64,000 bases of DNA from Tenacibaculum holothuriorum (GTDB taxonomy: Bacteria; Bacteroidota; Bacteroidia; Flavobacteriales; Flavobacteriaceae), in contig NZ_LAPZ01000007.1 of NCBI RefSeq assembly GCF_002120225.1, forward strand, positions 1 through 64,000, read 5' to 3'. Under the pieces are notes generated by a model, which was not told the DNA's origin, made no database searches, and worked only from the letters and a program-made list of their open reading frames with translations. Positions 17,300 through 25,894 of this stretch are shown here, one piece after another (the first letter of the stretch is position 1; every line of letters begins with the position of its first letter). The translations under genes were made by a program, and so were the position numbers.

Positions 17300-18664
17300 A
17301 TGAAACCAAGTATCCCAAAAGGAACCAGAGATTTTTCATCAACCGAAGTAGCGAAGAGAAACTATATATTTTCTACGATTAAGCATTCGTTTGAAAATTT
17401 TGGATTTCAACCTATTGAAACTCCAAGTTTTGAAAATTCTTCTACGTTAATGGGAAAGTATGGAGAAGAAGGAGATCGTTTGATTTTTAAGATTTTAAAT
17501 TCAGGAGACTATCTTAAAAAAGTTGATGAGAATTTATTGGTAAATAAAGAAAGTCAAAAGGTAATTTCTAAGATTTCAGAAAAAGCATTGCGTTACGATT
17601 TAACAGTGCCATTTGCACGTTATGTAGTACAACACCAAAATGAAATTACTTTTCCGTTTAAACGTTATCAAATTCAACCAGTATGGAGAGCAGATCGTCC
17701 GCAAAAAGGAAGATTCAGAGAATTTTACCAATGTGATGCCGATGTAGTGGGAAGTAAATCGCTTTGGCAAGAGGTAGAATTTGTACAGTTATACGATACC
17801 GTTTTTAGTAAACTTGGATTAAACGGCACGACAATTAAAATTAACAACCGTAAGATATTATCGGGTATTGCTGAGGTAATTGGAGCTTCAGATAAGTTAA
17901 TTGATTTTACAGTTGCTTTAGATAAACTAGATAAGATTGGTAAAGAAGGAGTGGTAAAAGAAATGCTTGAAAAAGGAATTTCTGATACTGCTATAGAAAA
18001 GGTTGATCCATTATTTAATTTTGATGGAGATAATCGTACTAATTTAGCAGCGCTAAGAGATATGTTGCAATCTTCTGAAGAAGGAATGAAGGGAGTAGAG
18101 GAATTACAATTTATTATAAATGCTATTGAAGAACTTGGTTTAAGTTCTGCTTCTTTAGAAATAGATGTAACCTTAGCGCGTGGATTAAATTATTACACCG
18201 GAGCTATTTATGAAGTAGCTGCACCAGAAGGAGTAAAAATGGGATCTATTGGTGGTGGTGGAAGATATGACGACTTGACAGGTATTTTTGGATTGAAAGA
18301 TGTGTCGGGAGTTGGAATTTCATTTGGATTAGATCGTATTTATTTGGTAATGGAAGAGCTTGGTTTATTCGAAACGGTTCAATTACCCAAGCCAAAAGTA
18401 TTGTTCTTAAATTTTGATGCAGACCAGAGTATTGCTAAGGTAAAAGCGATTAAAGAATTAAGAAATAACGATATCAAGTCGGAATTATATCCAGATGTTG
18501 CTTCGAGTAACAAACAACAAAAAAAGCAGTGGAAATATGCTACTAGTAGAGAAATTGACTTTGTAGTAACAGAGGTAGAAAATGGTACACTTGTTGTTAA
18601 AGATATGAACGCAGGAGAGCAAATAACTTGCACTGTAAACGAATTAATTAACAAACTACAGTAA
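17300..18664 (+). CDS. hisS: Histidyl-tRNA synthetase
   Basis: Class II synthetase of 454 residues. The start chosen is the ATG giving [14 protein letters not shown], which is the usual N-terminus; an upstream in-frame TTG at 17285 would add five residues and is unlikely. Motif 2 is [24 protein letters not shown] (here [14 protein letters not shown]), the histidine motif is [14 protein letters not shown], and motif 3 is GGGGRYDDL with GISFGLDRI. The C-terminal anticodon domain (about 370-454) is complete. folE follows after 46 bases. Confidence 0.97.
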   Translation: MKPSIPKGTRDFSSTEVAKRNYIFSTIKHSFENFGFQPIETPSFENSSTLMGKYGEEGDRLIFKILNSGDYLKKVDENLLVNKESQKVISKISEKALRYDLTVPFARYVVQHQNEITFPFKRYQIQPVWRADRPQKGRFREFYQCDADVVGSKSLWQEVEFVQLYDTVFSKLGLNGTTIKINNRKILSGIAEVIGASDKLIDFTVALDKLDKIGKEGVVKEMLEKGISDTAIEKVDPLFNFDGDNRTNLAALRDMLQSSEEGMKGVEELQFIINAIEELGLSSASLEIDVTLARGLNYYTGAIYEVAAPEGVKMGSIGGGGRYDDLTGIFGLKDVSGVGISFGLDRIYLVMEELGLFETVQLPKPKVLFLNFDADQSIAKVKAIKELRNNDIKSELYPDVASSNKQQKKQWKYATSREIDFVVTEVENGTLVVKDMNAGEQITCTVNELINKLQ

Positions 18665-18710
18665 ATTAACGGCAATGTCGTAAATTTACGCCTTATAACT
18701 ACAGAAAGAA

Positions 18711-19403
18711 ATGTTTGAAGTGAATAACAACAAAATGAATGACGAAAGAATAGACGAAATAGGAGAGAACCACATTGCAACGTCGGCTAAAACTCCGTTA
18801 AGAGCAGATGCTTTTGATATTTCGGACAAAGAAAAAATAGAAAGAATACAAGAAAGTGTTAAAGAAATTCTTGAAACTTTAGGAATGGATTTAACAGATG
18901 ATAGTATGCAAGGAACTCCTAAGAGAGTTGCCAAAGCTTTTGTTAATGAGTTGTTCATGGGGTTAAACCCAAAAAACAAACCAGAAGCTTCTACTTTTGA
19001 TAACACGTACAAGTATGGTGAAATGTTAGTAGAGAAAAACATTATTGTGTATTCTACTTGTGAGCATCACTTATTACCAATTATTGGTAGAGCACATGTT
19101 GCTTATATTTCAAAAGGAAAAGTAATTGGACTTTCTAAAATGAACCGTATTGTAGAGTATTATGCAAAACGTCCGCAAGTACAAGAGCGTTTAACAATGC
19201 AAGTGGTACAAGCAATGCAAGAAGCATTAGGAACAGAAGATGTTGCTTGTGTTATTGATGCAAAACACTTATGTGTAAATTCTCGTGGAATTAAAGATAT
19301 TGAAAGTAGTACAGTAACTGCTGAGTTTGGTGGAGCGTTTAAAAACAAAGAAACTAAACGTGAATTCTTAGACTATATCAAGTTAAATACAGACTTTCAC
19401 TAA
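18711..19403 (+). CDS. folE: GTP cyclohydrolase I
   Basis: 230 residues. The enzyme makes dihydroneopterin triphosphate for folate and queuosine-type pathways. Zinc ligands and the catalytic core are visible in STCEHHLLPIIGRAHVAYI, SKMNRIVEYYAKRPQVQERL and DAKHLCVNSRG. The N-terminal 40 residues are variable; Met9 (MNDERIDE) is an alternative start. A perfect 12-base palindrome (CGTAAATTTACG, 18679-18690) lies 20 bases upstream. A bidirectional terminator follows. Confidence 0.97.
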   Translation: MFEVNNNKMNDERIDEIGENHIATSAKTPLRADAFDISDKEKIERIQESVKEILETLGMDLTDDSMQGTPKRVAKAFVNELFMGLNPKNKPEASTFDNTYKYGEMLVEKNIIVYSTCEHHLLPIIGRAHVAYISKGKVIGLSKMNRIVEYYAKRPQVQERLTMQVVQAMQEALGTEDVACVIDAKHLCVNSRGIKDIESSTVTAEFGGAFKNKETKREFLDYIKLNTDFH

Positions 19404-19420
19404 AAAGCAAAAAATAAAGT

Positions 19421-19454
19421 AAAAAGCTCATTCAATTTGAATGAGCTTTTTTTA
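19421..19454. terminator. Bidirectional terminator
   Basis: AAAAAGCTCATTCAA and its exact reverse complement are separated by one base and followed by more T. It serves folE on the plus strand and the four-gene minus-strand operon that ends at 19455. Confidence 0.92.
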
Positions 19455-19670
19455 TTAATCTTCTGCTTGATTTTGCTTTAATTTTTTTACTCCATCTACT
19501 AAAAACCAAGAAGCAAATAGTAATCTTACAATTAAGAAAATATATTTATTTTCAGTTTTAAAGTTTAAAAGTACTCGATAAGTTTCTCTATCTTGAAAAA
19601 ACATACTAAATGTGCCTACAAGAATAAAGATTCCTATAGCTATATATATGAAGGGTAAAACTTTTTTCAT
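19455..19670 (-). CDS. Small two-helix membrane protein
   Basis: 71 residues with two hydrophobic helices (about 5-25 and 45-62) and a charged tail GVKKLKQNQAED. The start ATG shares one base with the stop codon of the lytic transglycosylase gene upstream, a translational-coupling arrangement that supports real expression. No family is recognised. Confidence 0.7.
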   Translation of the reverse strand: MKKVLPFIYIAIGIFILVGTFSMFFQDRETYRVLLNFKTENKYIFLIVRLLFASWFLVDGVKKLKQNQAED

Positions 19671-20581
19671 TATTGAACAGGGATTTTAATTTTATATAGT
19701 TTTCTACTTTTATTGTTTAATTTATTTTCTCTCAACCAAGGATTTACTAATTTTAATTGCTTGTAAGTAATTCCAAAGTTTTTAGCAAAAGAAGCAATAT
19801 TAGTAATTGCAGTATCTACTTCTACTTCATAAGTTTTAGGAAAAGTATATAAATCGTCTTTGTCAAACTTAAATCCGTATTTTTCGGGATGTGTCATGAT
19901 TTCCTTCAATGCTAAAATTCTGAAAACATAACGTTCTGTTTCGTCTGGTAATAAAGCATCGTAATAATTATTTACTTGTTGAGCTTTTAATCGTTGAGAA
20001 ACTCTTCCCATACCAGCGTTATATGCAGCTGCAGCTAGAGTCCAACTACCAAATTTTTTCTTAGCATCTCTTAGATAACGAGCAGCAGCTTTGGTAGATT
20101 TTTCTATGTGGTAACGCTCATCTACATTTTTGTTTACTTCTAAATTAAACTTTTTCTCTCTAGCAGTTCTTGGTAAAAAATGCCAAAGTCCTGAAGCACG
20201 AGCATGTGACGGATTGTTAACCAACAAAGCACTTTCAGCAACTGCTAAGTATTTAAAATCATCAGGTATTCCTTCTTCAGCTAAAATAGATTCGATAATA
20301 GGAAAGTACTTATTGGCTCTTTTTATTAAGAGTAATCCGTTAGATTGCCAATAGGTGTTTACGAGTAATTCTCGATCCATTCGCTCTTTAATATCGTAAC
20401 GTTCTATTGGAACTCTTTCTCCTGCCAATTCTAAATAATTTGGAGTTTTTGGAGCTTTAATTTCATAAGTTTCCGCTACATTTTTTACAATAGGCTCTAA
20501 GTCTTTTTGAATGGTATTCATTAATAAAAAAGACACTCCACCAATGGCTATTAGTGAAGCATATCGTGCTGCTCTCATCAT
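19670..20581 (-). CDS. Lytic murein transglycosylase (SLT/GH23 type)
   Basis: 303 residues with an N-terminal membrane or signal segment. The SLT fold is shown by YLAVAESALLVNNPSHARAS (catalytic Glu in the VAES element), GLWHFLPRTA and AAAAYNAGMGRVSQRLK. The C-terminal ~50 residues (ITYKQLKLVNPWLRENKL ... YKIKIP) resemble a LysM-like peptidoglycan-binding module, as in MltD. It cuts the glycan backbone and leaves 1,6-anhydromuramic ends. It is in an operon with an alpha/beta hydrolase and a DUF6438 lipoprotein. Confidence 0.9.
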   Translation of the reverse strand: MMRAARYASLIAIGGVSFLLMNTIQKDLEPIVKNVAETYEIKAPKTPNYLELAGERVPIERYDIKERMDRELLVNTYWQSNGLLLIKRANKYFPIIESILAEEGIPDDFKYLAVAESALLVNNPSHARASGLWHFLPRTAREKKFNLEVNKNVDERYHIEKSTKAAARYLRDAKKKFGSWTLAAAAYNAGMGRVSQRLKAQQVNNYYDALLPDETERYVFRILALKEIMTHPEKYGFKFDKDDLYTFPKTYEVEVDTAITNIASFAKNFGITYKQLKLVNPWLRENKLNNKSRKLYKIKIPVQ

Positions 20582-20585
20582 ACTT

Positions 20586-21272
20586 CTAATTTTTTATTGA
20601 TATTGTTTCTGATATTTCAAGACACTTTTCTTCAATTATTTTTGAAATTATTCGAGCCTTGTTTAATATCATTATATGTGTTCCGTTTTCTATTAAAATT
20701 GAATTTTTAATATGTTTTGCGGGGAAAATTTCGTCGTTTGATCCATGAATATGAATAATATCTTTTAGGGTTTCTTTTTGTTTCCAATGTAGTACATTGT
20801 AAATAGCCCAATGTAAGTATTTAGCATCTCTAACCGATAGGTAGAGTTTATACAATTCGGCTCTTTTCTTTAAGTAATCACTAAAAAAATACTGCTCATA
20901 ACTTTCGATATTAGCTACAATATGAGTTGGAAATAATTTATAAGCTTTGCTTACTTGTGCTAGTCGCAATCTTTTAGGTAACTCTTGATTGTTTTTAATA
21001 CTCGAAATTATAATTACTTGCTTACAAGAAATATGTTTACTCATTTCTTGCACCATAACACCACCAAAAGAAACTCCTACTAAAATAGGGTTTTCATGAG
21101 TGATTTTTGAACACATACGTTTTGCATAATCGCTAATAGATTCTTTAGGATTATCAGGTAATATCCACTCTAAAAAATGCAATTCAAATACATCTTTAGA
21201 AAGTGTTAGGTAATCGAATATTTTCGGATTAGCCGCTAAACCTGGTACAAAATATATGTGTGTTTTATGCAT
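20586..21272 (-). CDS. Alpha/beta hydrolase
   Basis: 228 residues with a nucleophile elbow GVSFGG near residue 65, an acidic residue in HGSNDEIFPAKH and a late histidine in ENGTHIMIL, which complete a Ser-Asp-His triad. The oxyanion-type start YFVPGLAANPKIF is typical. The substrate cannot be inferred. Its ATG overlaps the stop of the DUF6438 gene by one base (TAATG), and the transglycosylase gene starts 4 bases after its stop, so the three are co-translated. Confidence 0.87.
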   Translation of the reverse strand: MHKTHIYFVPGLAANPKIFDYLTLSKDVFELHFLEWILPDNPKESISDYAKRMCSKITHENPILVGVSFGGVMVQEMSKHISCKQVIIISSIKNNQELPKRLRLAQVSKAYKLFPTHIVANIESYEQYFFSDYLKKRAELYKLYLSVRDAKYLHWAIYNVLHWKQKETLKDIIHIHGSNDEIFPAKHIKNSILIENGTHIMILNKARIISKIIEEKCLEISETISIKN

Positions 21273-22030
21273 TAATCAAAATACTTTTTATCTAATAAGA
21301 TACCTTCTATATACTCATGAACATCAGCTAACTCATCTGGAATATCTTTCCATAAACGAATGTGAATTTGCTTACCTCCGTGAGTAATGTACGTACTTGG
21401 TAAATCTGTAATTCTTGGATTGTTGTATTCTTCAGCAAATTCAGAAAAATCTTTTTTGCTTAATTTTTCGTTTAACTTTTTTAATTCTTTATCTGAAAGC
21501 TGAAATTCTTTAACTCCCTTTTCATTTACAAAATTAATTCCGTTGTATGTTACTTTTCCGTCTTTGCTTATGGTTACTTCATATACAGGACAATCTCCAA
21601 AACAAGGAGTTTTACGGATAGAAATCAACCTATTCTCAAAATTTTCCTTGATAGTATTAAAAGTACCCATTTGATTTTTTTCTACTGATTGAAAAACACC
21701 AGATTCGTTTAATCGTTTTAACCAAAAATCAACTTTGTCTTCAGGAACAGTAATTTGAGCAATTTTTAAATCTTTTTGATCAAAAAGTAATTTATCCCAA
21801 CTCAATCCACTGTTTGTAATTAAAGCTTTTGCGTCTTTTACATTCTTAGGGTTTTTTAAAACTACAATTAATTCATTTTCTATATTCTTCACAGGAGTGT
21901 TAATTTCTTCTTCCATAGGAGTTTTTGTTGTAGTTTCTTCTTTCTGTGGAGTTTTTTCAGAATCATTATTCTTTTTAGGAATACTACAGCTGGTAATTAA
22001 TAGAATACATAAAAGTGAAAATAGTCTCAT
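21272..22030 (-). CDS. DUF6438-type lipoprotein
   Basis: The ATG at 22030 gives MRLFSLLCILLITSC, a lipoprotein signal with Cys15; a longer frame reaching 22102 would run into the mtaB terminator and is rejected. After an acidic, threonine-rich linker the C-terminal ~110 residues carry ISIRKTPCFGDCPVYEVTIS and DGKVTYNG, which I recognise as the DUF6438 pattern with its paired cysteines. Function is unknown; probably an envelope protein. It is the first gene of the operon with the hydrolase and transglycosylase. Confidence 0.82.
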   Translation of the reverse strand: MRLFSLLCILLITSCSIPKKNNDSEKTPQKEETTTKTPMEEEINTPVKNIENELIVVLKNPKNVKDAKALITNSGLSWDKLLFDQKDLKIAQITVPEDKVDFWLKRLNESGVFQSVEKNQMGTFNTIKENFENRLISIRKTPCFGDCPVYEVTISKDGKVTYNGINFVNEKGVKEFQLSDKELKKLNEKLSKKDFSEFAEEYNNPRITDLPSTYITHGGKQIHIRLWKDIPDELADVHEYIEGILLDKKYFD

Positions 22031-22104
22031 AAGATAAAATGTTTTTTGATTTTTTAGATTCAATTTTTGTGCCATTAAAGTTACTGTTATAAAATGAATC
22101 ATAA

Positions 22105-22133
22105 AAAGAAAAGCCCCATTTTTTGGGGCTTTT
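22105..22133 (-). terminator. Terminator of mtaB
   Basis: AAAAGCCCCA pairs with TGGGGCTTTT around a T-rich loop; on the minus strand the stem is followed by TTCTTTTT. It lies 23 bases after the mtaB stop. Confidence 0.9.
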
Positions 22134-22155
22134 GTGTTATTTTATATTGTTTATG

Positions 22156-23490
22156 TTATACAGTTTGATGTGTTTCTACAAAATCGAACCTTACCAAACC
22201 ATCTTCATCTATTTTAGTAAGCGTAACTGTATGTAATGTATTTATCAATTCAGGATTCCAAGGAGTTTTTACTTTTACGTAGTTTTCTGTAAATCCGTGG
22301 ATATAACCTTCTTTATTTTCACTTTCAAATAAAACAGTTAAAGTATTTCCTATTTGACTTTCGTAAAAAGCTCTACGTTTTTTAACCGATAAACCACGTA
22401 ACATTTTACTACGTTTTGCTCGAACATTTTTAGGAACTACACCATCCATTTCAGCAGCTTCAGTATTCGCCCTTTCAGAATAGGTGAATACATGTAAATA
22501 TGAAATGTCTAACTCAGATAGGTAGTTATATGTTTCTAAGAACAATTCGTCAGTTTCTCCAGGGAAACCAACAATAACATCAACACCAATACATGCATTT
22601 GGCATTACTTCTTTTATTTTAGAAACTCTGTTGGTATATACTTTACGTAAATATCGACGCTTCATTTTCTTTAATAATTCATCACTACCTGATTGTAGCG
22701 GGATATGAAAATGAGGTACAAAAGTATCAGAGTTTGAAACGAAATCTATCGTTTCATCTTTTAATAAATTTGGCTCAATAGATGAAATACGTAAACGATG
22801 AATTCCTTCAACAGTATCTAAAGATTTTACCAAATCTAAAAAGGTATGTTCATGACGTTTGTTACCAAATTCACCTTTACCATAATCACCAATATTAACT
22901 CCTGTTAATACAATTTCTTTAATACCTTTTTCTGAAATTTCTTTAGCATTCTTCATTACATTTTCTAAAGTATCTGAACGAGAAATTCCTCTAGCTAGTG
23001 GAATTGTACAATAGGTACATTTATAATCGCAACCGTCTTGAACTTTTAAGAAAGCACGTGTACGATCTCCAATAGAATAAGCTCCTACATACGAATCGGC
23101 TTCTTCAATTTCACAAGAATGAACTTCACCAATATCGTTTTTAGTAAGGTCGTTAATATAACTTGTAACATTAAATTTTTCAGTAGCACCTAAAACTAAA
23201 TCTACACCATCTACTGCAGCTAATTCTTCTGGTTTTAATTGCGCATAACAACCAACACCAATAACAAAAGCATTGTCGTTTTTCTTTAAAGCCGATTTAA
23301 CAATGGTTTTAAAACGTTTGTCGGCATTGTCGGTTACCGAACACGTGTTAATCACATATACATCTGCTTTTTCTTCAAACTCTACACGTTCAAAACCTTC
23401 ATTTACAAAGTTTCTTGCAATGGTAGAAGTTTCAGAAAAATTTAATTTACAACCTAAAGTATAAAAAGCTACTTTTTTATCTGCATTCAT
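22156..23490 (-). CDS. mtaB: tRNA N6-threonylcarbamoyladenosine(37) C2-methylthiotransferase MtaB
   Basis: 444 residues, radical-SAM methylthiotransferase. Three domains are evident: an N-terminal UPF0004 domain with cysteines in YTLGCKLNFSE, NTCSVT and GVGCYAQ; the radical SAM domain with CDYKCTYCTIP near residue 153; and a C-terminal TRAM domain. It adds a methylthio group to t6A37 in tRNAs reading ANN codons. The CKLN variant (instead of CQMN in MiaB) marks MtaB. It is transcribed alone, with a TACTTTTG box 107 bases upstream. Confidence 0.95.
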   Translation of the reverse strand: MNADKKVAFYTLGCKLNFSETSTIARNFVNEGFERVEFEEKADVYVINTCSVTDNADKRFKTIVKSALKKNDNAFVIGVGCYAQLKPEELAAVDGVDLVLGATEKFNVTSYINDLTKNDIGEVHSCEIEEADSYVGAYSIGDRTRAFLKVQDGCDYKCTYCTIPLARGISRSDTLENVMKNAKEISEKGIKEIVLTGVNIGDYGKGEFGNKRHEHTFLDLVKSLDTVEGIHRLRISSIEPNLLKDETIDFVSNSDTFVPHFHIPLQSGSDELLKKMKRRYLRKVYTNRVSKIKEVMPNACIGVDVIVGFPGETDELFLETYNYLSELDISYLHVFTYSERANTEAAEMDGVVPKNVRAKRSKMLRGLSVKKRRAFYESQIGNTLTVLFESENKEGYIHGFTENYVKVKTPWNPELINTLHTVTLTKIDEDGLVRFDFVETHQTV

Positions 23491-23597
23491 CTTTTCAATC
23501 CTTAATAAAAAACAAAAGCCTTGTATAAGTCTTTAATTTTTTAGAAGTTCGTATGGTATATTTAATATTCTTTACTGCATTGCGCAGTTTCAATTTG

Positions 23598-23605
23598 CAA
23601 AAGTA
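23598..23605 (-). promoter_or_regulatory. Candidate -7 promoter box TACTTTTG for mtaB
   Basis: Exact match to TAnnTTTG on the minus strand in the divergent mtaB/GNAT intergenic region. A TTG box occurs a little farther upstream than the usual ~20 bases, so support is partial. Confidence 0.4.
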
Positions 23606-23616
23606 CGATTTTATTC

Positions 23617-24117
23617 ATGATTTTTGAAACCAAAAGATTATCGGTTAGAAAACTTAAAGTTTCTGATTTAGAGGCATTTTTCGAATTAGAAAGTAATCCT
23701 AAAGTATTGCAATATGCAACAGGAGAACCTAAGTCTTTAAAAGAAAGTGAAGAGGATTTATTACAGTTGATTAATAGGTATAATAATATTGAAAATGATT
23801 TCTGGATTTATGCAATTGAAAGAAAAGATACGAATGAATTTATTGGTACTGTAGCTTTAATAAAAGATGATGAAGGAAATGATGAAATTGGTTATCGATT
23901 TATTGAGCGTTTTTGGGGTAATGGATACGCAACAGAAATTTGTGAAGGTTTAGTCTCTTATTGTAAATCTATAGGAATAAAAAAACTGATTGGTTGTGTA
24001 GTTGATGTAAACATTGCTTCAGCAAAAATTTTACAGCGATTCAACTTTAAGGAAGTTGAAAAATTTGTGAGTGATGATATAGGTTTACCAGAAACTAAAT
24101 ATGAATTGATTTTGTGA
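23617..24117 (+). CDS. GNAT N-acetyltransferase, RimJ/RimL type
   Basis: 166 residues. It begins FETKRLSVRKLKVSDLEAFF, typical of the RimJ/RimL branch, and has the acetyl-CoA loop region IGYRFIERFWGNGYATE followed by NIASAKILQRFNFK. Substrates in this branch range from ribosomal protein N-termini to antibiotics and amino acids, so none is assigned. The stop codon overlaps possible starts of the next gene, but that gene most likely begins 54 bases later. Confidence 0.9.
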   Translation: MIFETKRLSVRKLKVSDLEAFFELESNPKVLQYATGEPKSLKESEEDLLQLINRYNNIENDFWIYAIERKDTNEFIGTVALIKDDEGNDEIGYRFIERFWGNGYATEICEGLVSYCKSIGIKKLIGCVVDVNIASAKILQRFNFKEVEKFVSDDIGLPETKYELIL

Positions 24118-24170
24118 TGAGAAATAAGAAACAAGAAACAAAAAACAAGACATTTTTAGTTGATGAACTT

Positions 24171-25781
24171 ATGAAAAGTAGAACTAGGACGAAGATTATT
24201 TTTCGTTTCTCCTTTCTTCTAATTTTTTCTTGTACTCAAAAAAAAACTGATTTTACAGATAAAGAAGTTTTTAGATATAATGAACATTCAAATATTACTT
24301 CTCTAGATCCTGCTTTTGCCAAGGACCAACGTAATATTTGGGCGGTAAACCAATTGTACAACGGATTGGTAGAATTAGACGATAGTTTACATGTAAAACC
24401 ATCAATAGCAAAAAGTTGGACGATTTCTGAGGATGGTAAAAACTATCAGTTTACTTTAAGAAGTGATGTCTATTTTCATAAACATATGCTATTCGGTAAA
24501 GATTCTACAAGAAAAGTAAATGCAAATGATTTTGAATATTCTTTTAATCGATTGCTAGATAAAAAGGTGGCTTCACCTGGAGGTTGGGTTTTACAAAATG
24601 TGGAGTCGTTTAAAGCAGAGAATGATTCTACCTTTTCTATGCAACTAAAACAACCATTTCCTCCTTTTTTAGGATTACTAGCAATGAAATATTGCTCAGT
24701 TGTTTCCAAAGAAGCAGTAGACTATTTTAGAAATAGTTTTAGAGCGAATCCCATTGGTACTGGACCTTTTCAATTTAAGTTATGGGTAGAAAATACGAAG
24801 TTGGTATTGCGTAAAAATCCACTGTATTTTGAAAAAGATACTGATGGAAAACAGTTACCCTATTTAGAAGCTGTGGCGGTAACTTTTTTGCCCGATAAAC
24901 AAAGCGAATTTTTACAGTTTATTCAAGGGAATATTGACTTTATGAAAAGTTTAGACGCTTCGTATAAAGATGATATTCTAAATACAGACGGAACTTTAAA
25001 AGAAAAGTATGCTTCAAAAATAATCATGCAAACGGGGGCATATTTGAATACTGAATATTTGGGGATTTATTTAGACGGAGAAGAACAAGTACCAACTAAA
25101 TCTAAATTAATTCGGCAGGCAATTAATTATGGATTTGATCGACAGAAAATGATTAAGTTTTTAAGAAATGGAATTGGTACACCAGCAACAAGCGGATTTA
25201 TTCCTAATGGGTTACCTTCTTTTAATAACCAAAAAGGATATTCATTTCAGCCAGCAAAAGCCAAAGCACTAGTGGCTCAATACAAACAAGAGACTGGAAA
25301 TAAAAATCCACAAATAACGATTACAACCAATAGTAATTATTTAGATTTATGCGAGTTTATTCAAAGAGAATTACAAAAGATAGGATTAGATACTAAAGTA
25401 GATGTAATTCCACCATCAACCTTACGTCAAGGAAAGGCTAGTGGTAAATTACCGATTTTTAGAGCAAGCTGGATTGCCGATTACCCAGATGCAGAAAACT
25501 ATTTATCGCTTTTTTATAGCAAAAACTTCACTCCAAACGGACCTAATTATACGCATTTTAAAAATGAAACTTTTGATGAGTTGTATGAACAATCAATCAA
25601 AGAAGTTTCTGTAGATAAGCGTTATATGCTGTATCAAAAAATGGATAGTATAATTATTGAAGAAGCGCCTATTATTCCTTTGTATTATGATGAGGTTATT
25701 CGTTTTAGACAAAAAAATGTAAAAGGTTTGGGAATTAACCCAATTGATTTGTTAGATTTAAGAAGAGTAAAGAAGAAGTAA
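24171..25781 (+). CDS. Oligopeptide/dipeptide-type ABC substrate-binding lipoprotein
   Basis: The ATG at 24171 is chosen because it gives MKSRTRTKIIFRFSFLLIFS followed by Cys, a lipoprotein signal; in-frame GTG/ATG codons at 24114-24117 would add an A-rich, non-signal extension. The 536-residue protein is a family 5 solute-binding protein: NITSLDPAFAKDQRNIW, LVELDDSLHVKPSIAKSW, and GTGPFQFKLW. No permease or ATPase genes are adjacent, so it is an orphan receptor. It likely captures short peptides in the periplasm. Confidence 0.9.
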   Translation: MKSRTRTKIIFRFSFLLIFSCTQKKTDFTDKEVFRYNEHSNITSLDPAFAKDQRNIWAVNQLYNGLVELDDSLHVKPSIAKSWTISEDGKNYQFTLRSDVYFHKHMLFGKDSTRKVNANDFEYSFNRLLDKKVASPGGWVLQNVESFKAENDSTFSMQLKQPFPPFLGLLAMKYCSVVSKEAVDYFRNSFRANPIGTGPFQFKLWVENTKLVLRKNPLYFEKDTDGKQLPYLEAVAVTFLPDKQSEFLQFIQGNIDFMKSLDASYKDDILNTDGTLKEKYASKIIMQTGAYLNTEYLGIYLDGEEQVPTKSKLIRQAINYGFDRQKMIKFLRNGIGTPATSGFIPNGLPSFNNQKGYSFQPAKAKALVAQYKQETGNKNPQITITTNSNYLDLCEFIQRELQKIGLDTKVDVIPPSTLRQGKASGKLPIFRASWIADYPDAENYLSLFYSKNFTPNGPNYTHFKNETFDELYEQSIKEVSVDKRYMLYQKMDSIIIEEAPIIPLYYDEVIRFRQKNVKGLGINPIDLLDLRRVKKK

Positions 25782-25891
25782 AAAACGTCATTACGAACAT
25801 ATAGCACGTAGTCGAAATGTGAGTAAAGTAATCTCTGTTTAAAATATAGAGATTGTTTCGGAGTTTTTAATTCCTCGCAATGACGTTTTTT
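25780..25891. repeat. Long palindromic intergenic element, also a bidirectional terminator
   Basis: The two ends are near-perfect inverted copies: AAAAAACGTCATTACGA at the left and TCGCAATGACGTTTTTT at the right (one mismatch). A second inverted pair, AATCTCT ... AGAGATT, lies in the middle. The whole can fold into one long hairpin with a T-run on either strand and fills the gap between two convergent genes. CGTCATTGCGA-type sequences recur in many bacterial intergenic regions; copy number in this genome cannot be seen here. Confidence 0.8.
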
Positions 25892-25894
25892 AAG

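Noticed and set aside
22031..22102. Longer start for the DUF6438 lipoprotein
   Set aside because: It would begin upstream in the mtaB terminator and bury the lipoprotein signal peptide internally.
24114..24170. Earlier start of the peptide-binding lipoprotein
   Set aside because: The A-rich extension lacks a signal peptide; the ATG at 24171 gives a proper lipobox.
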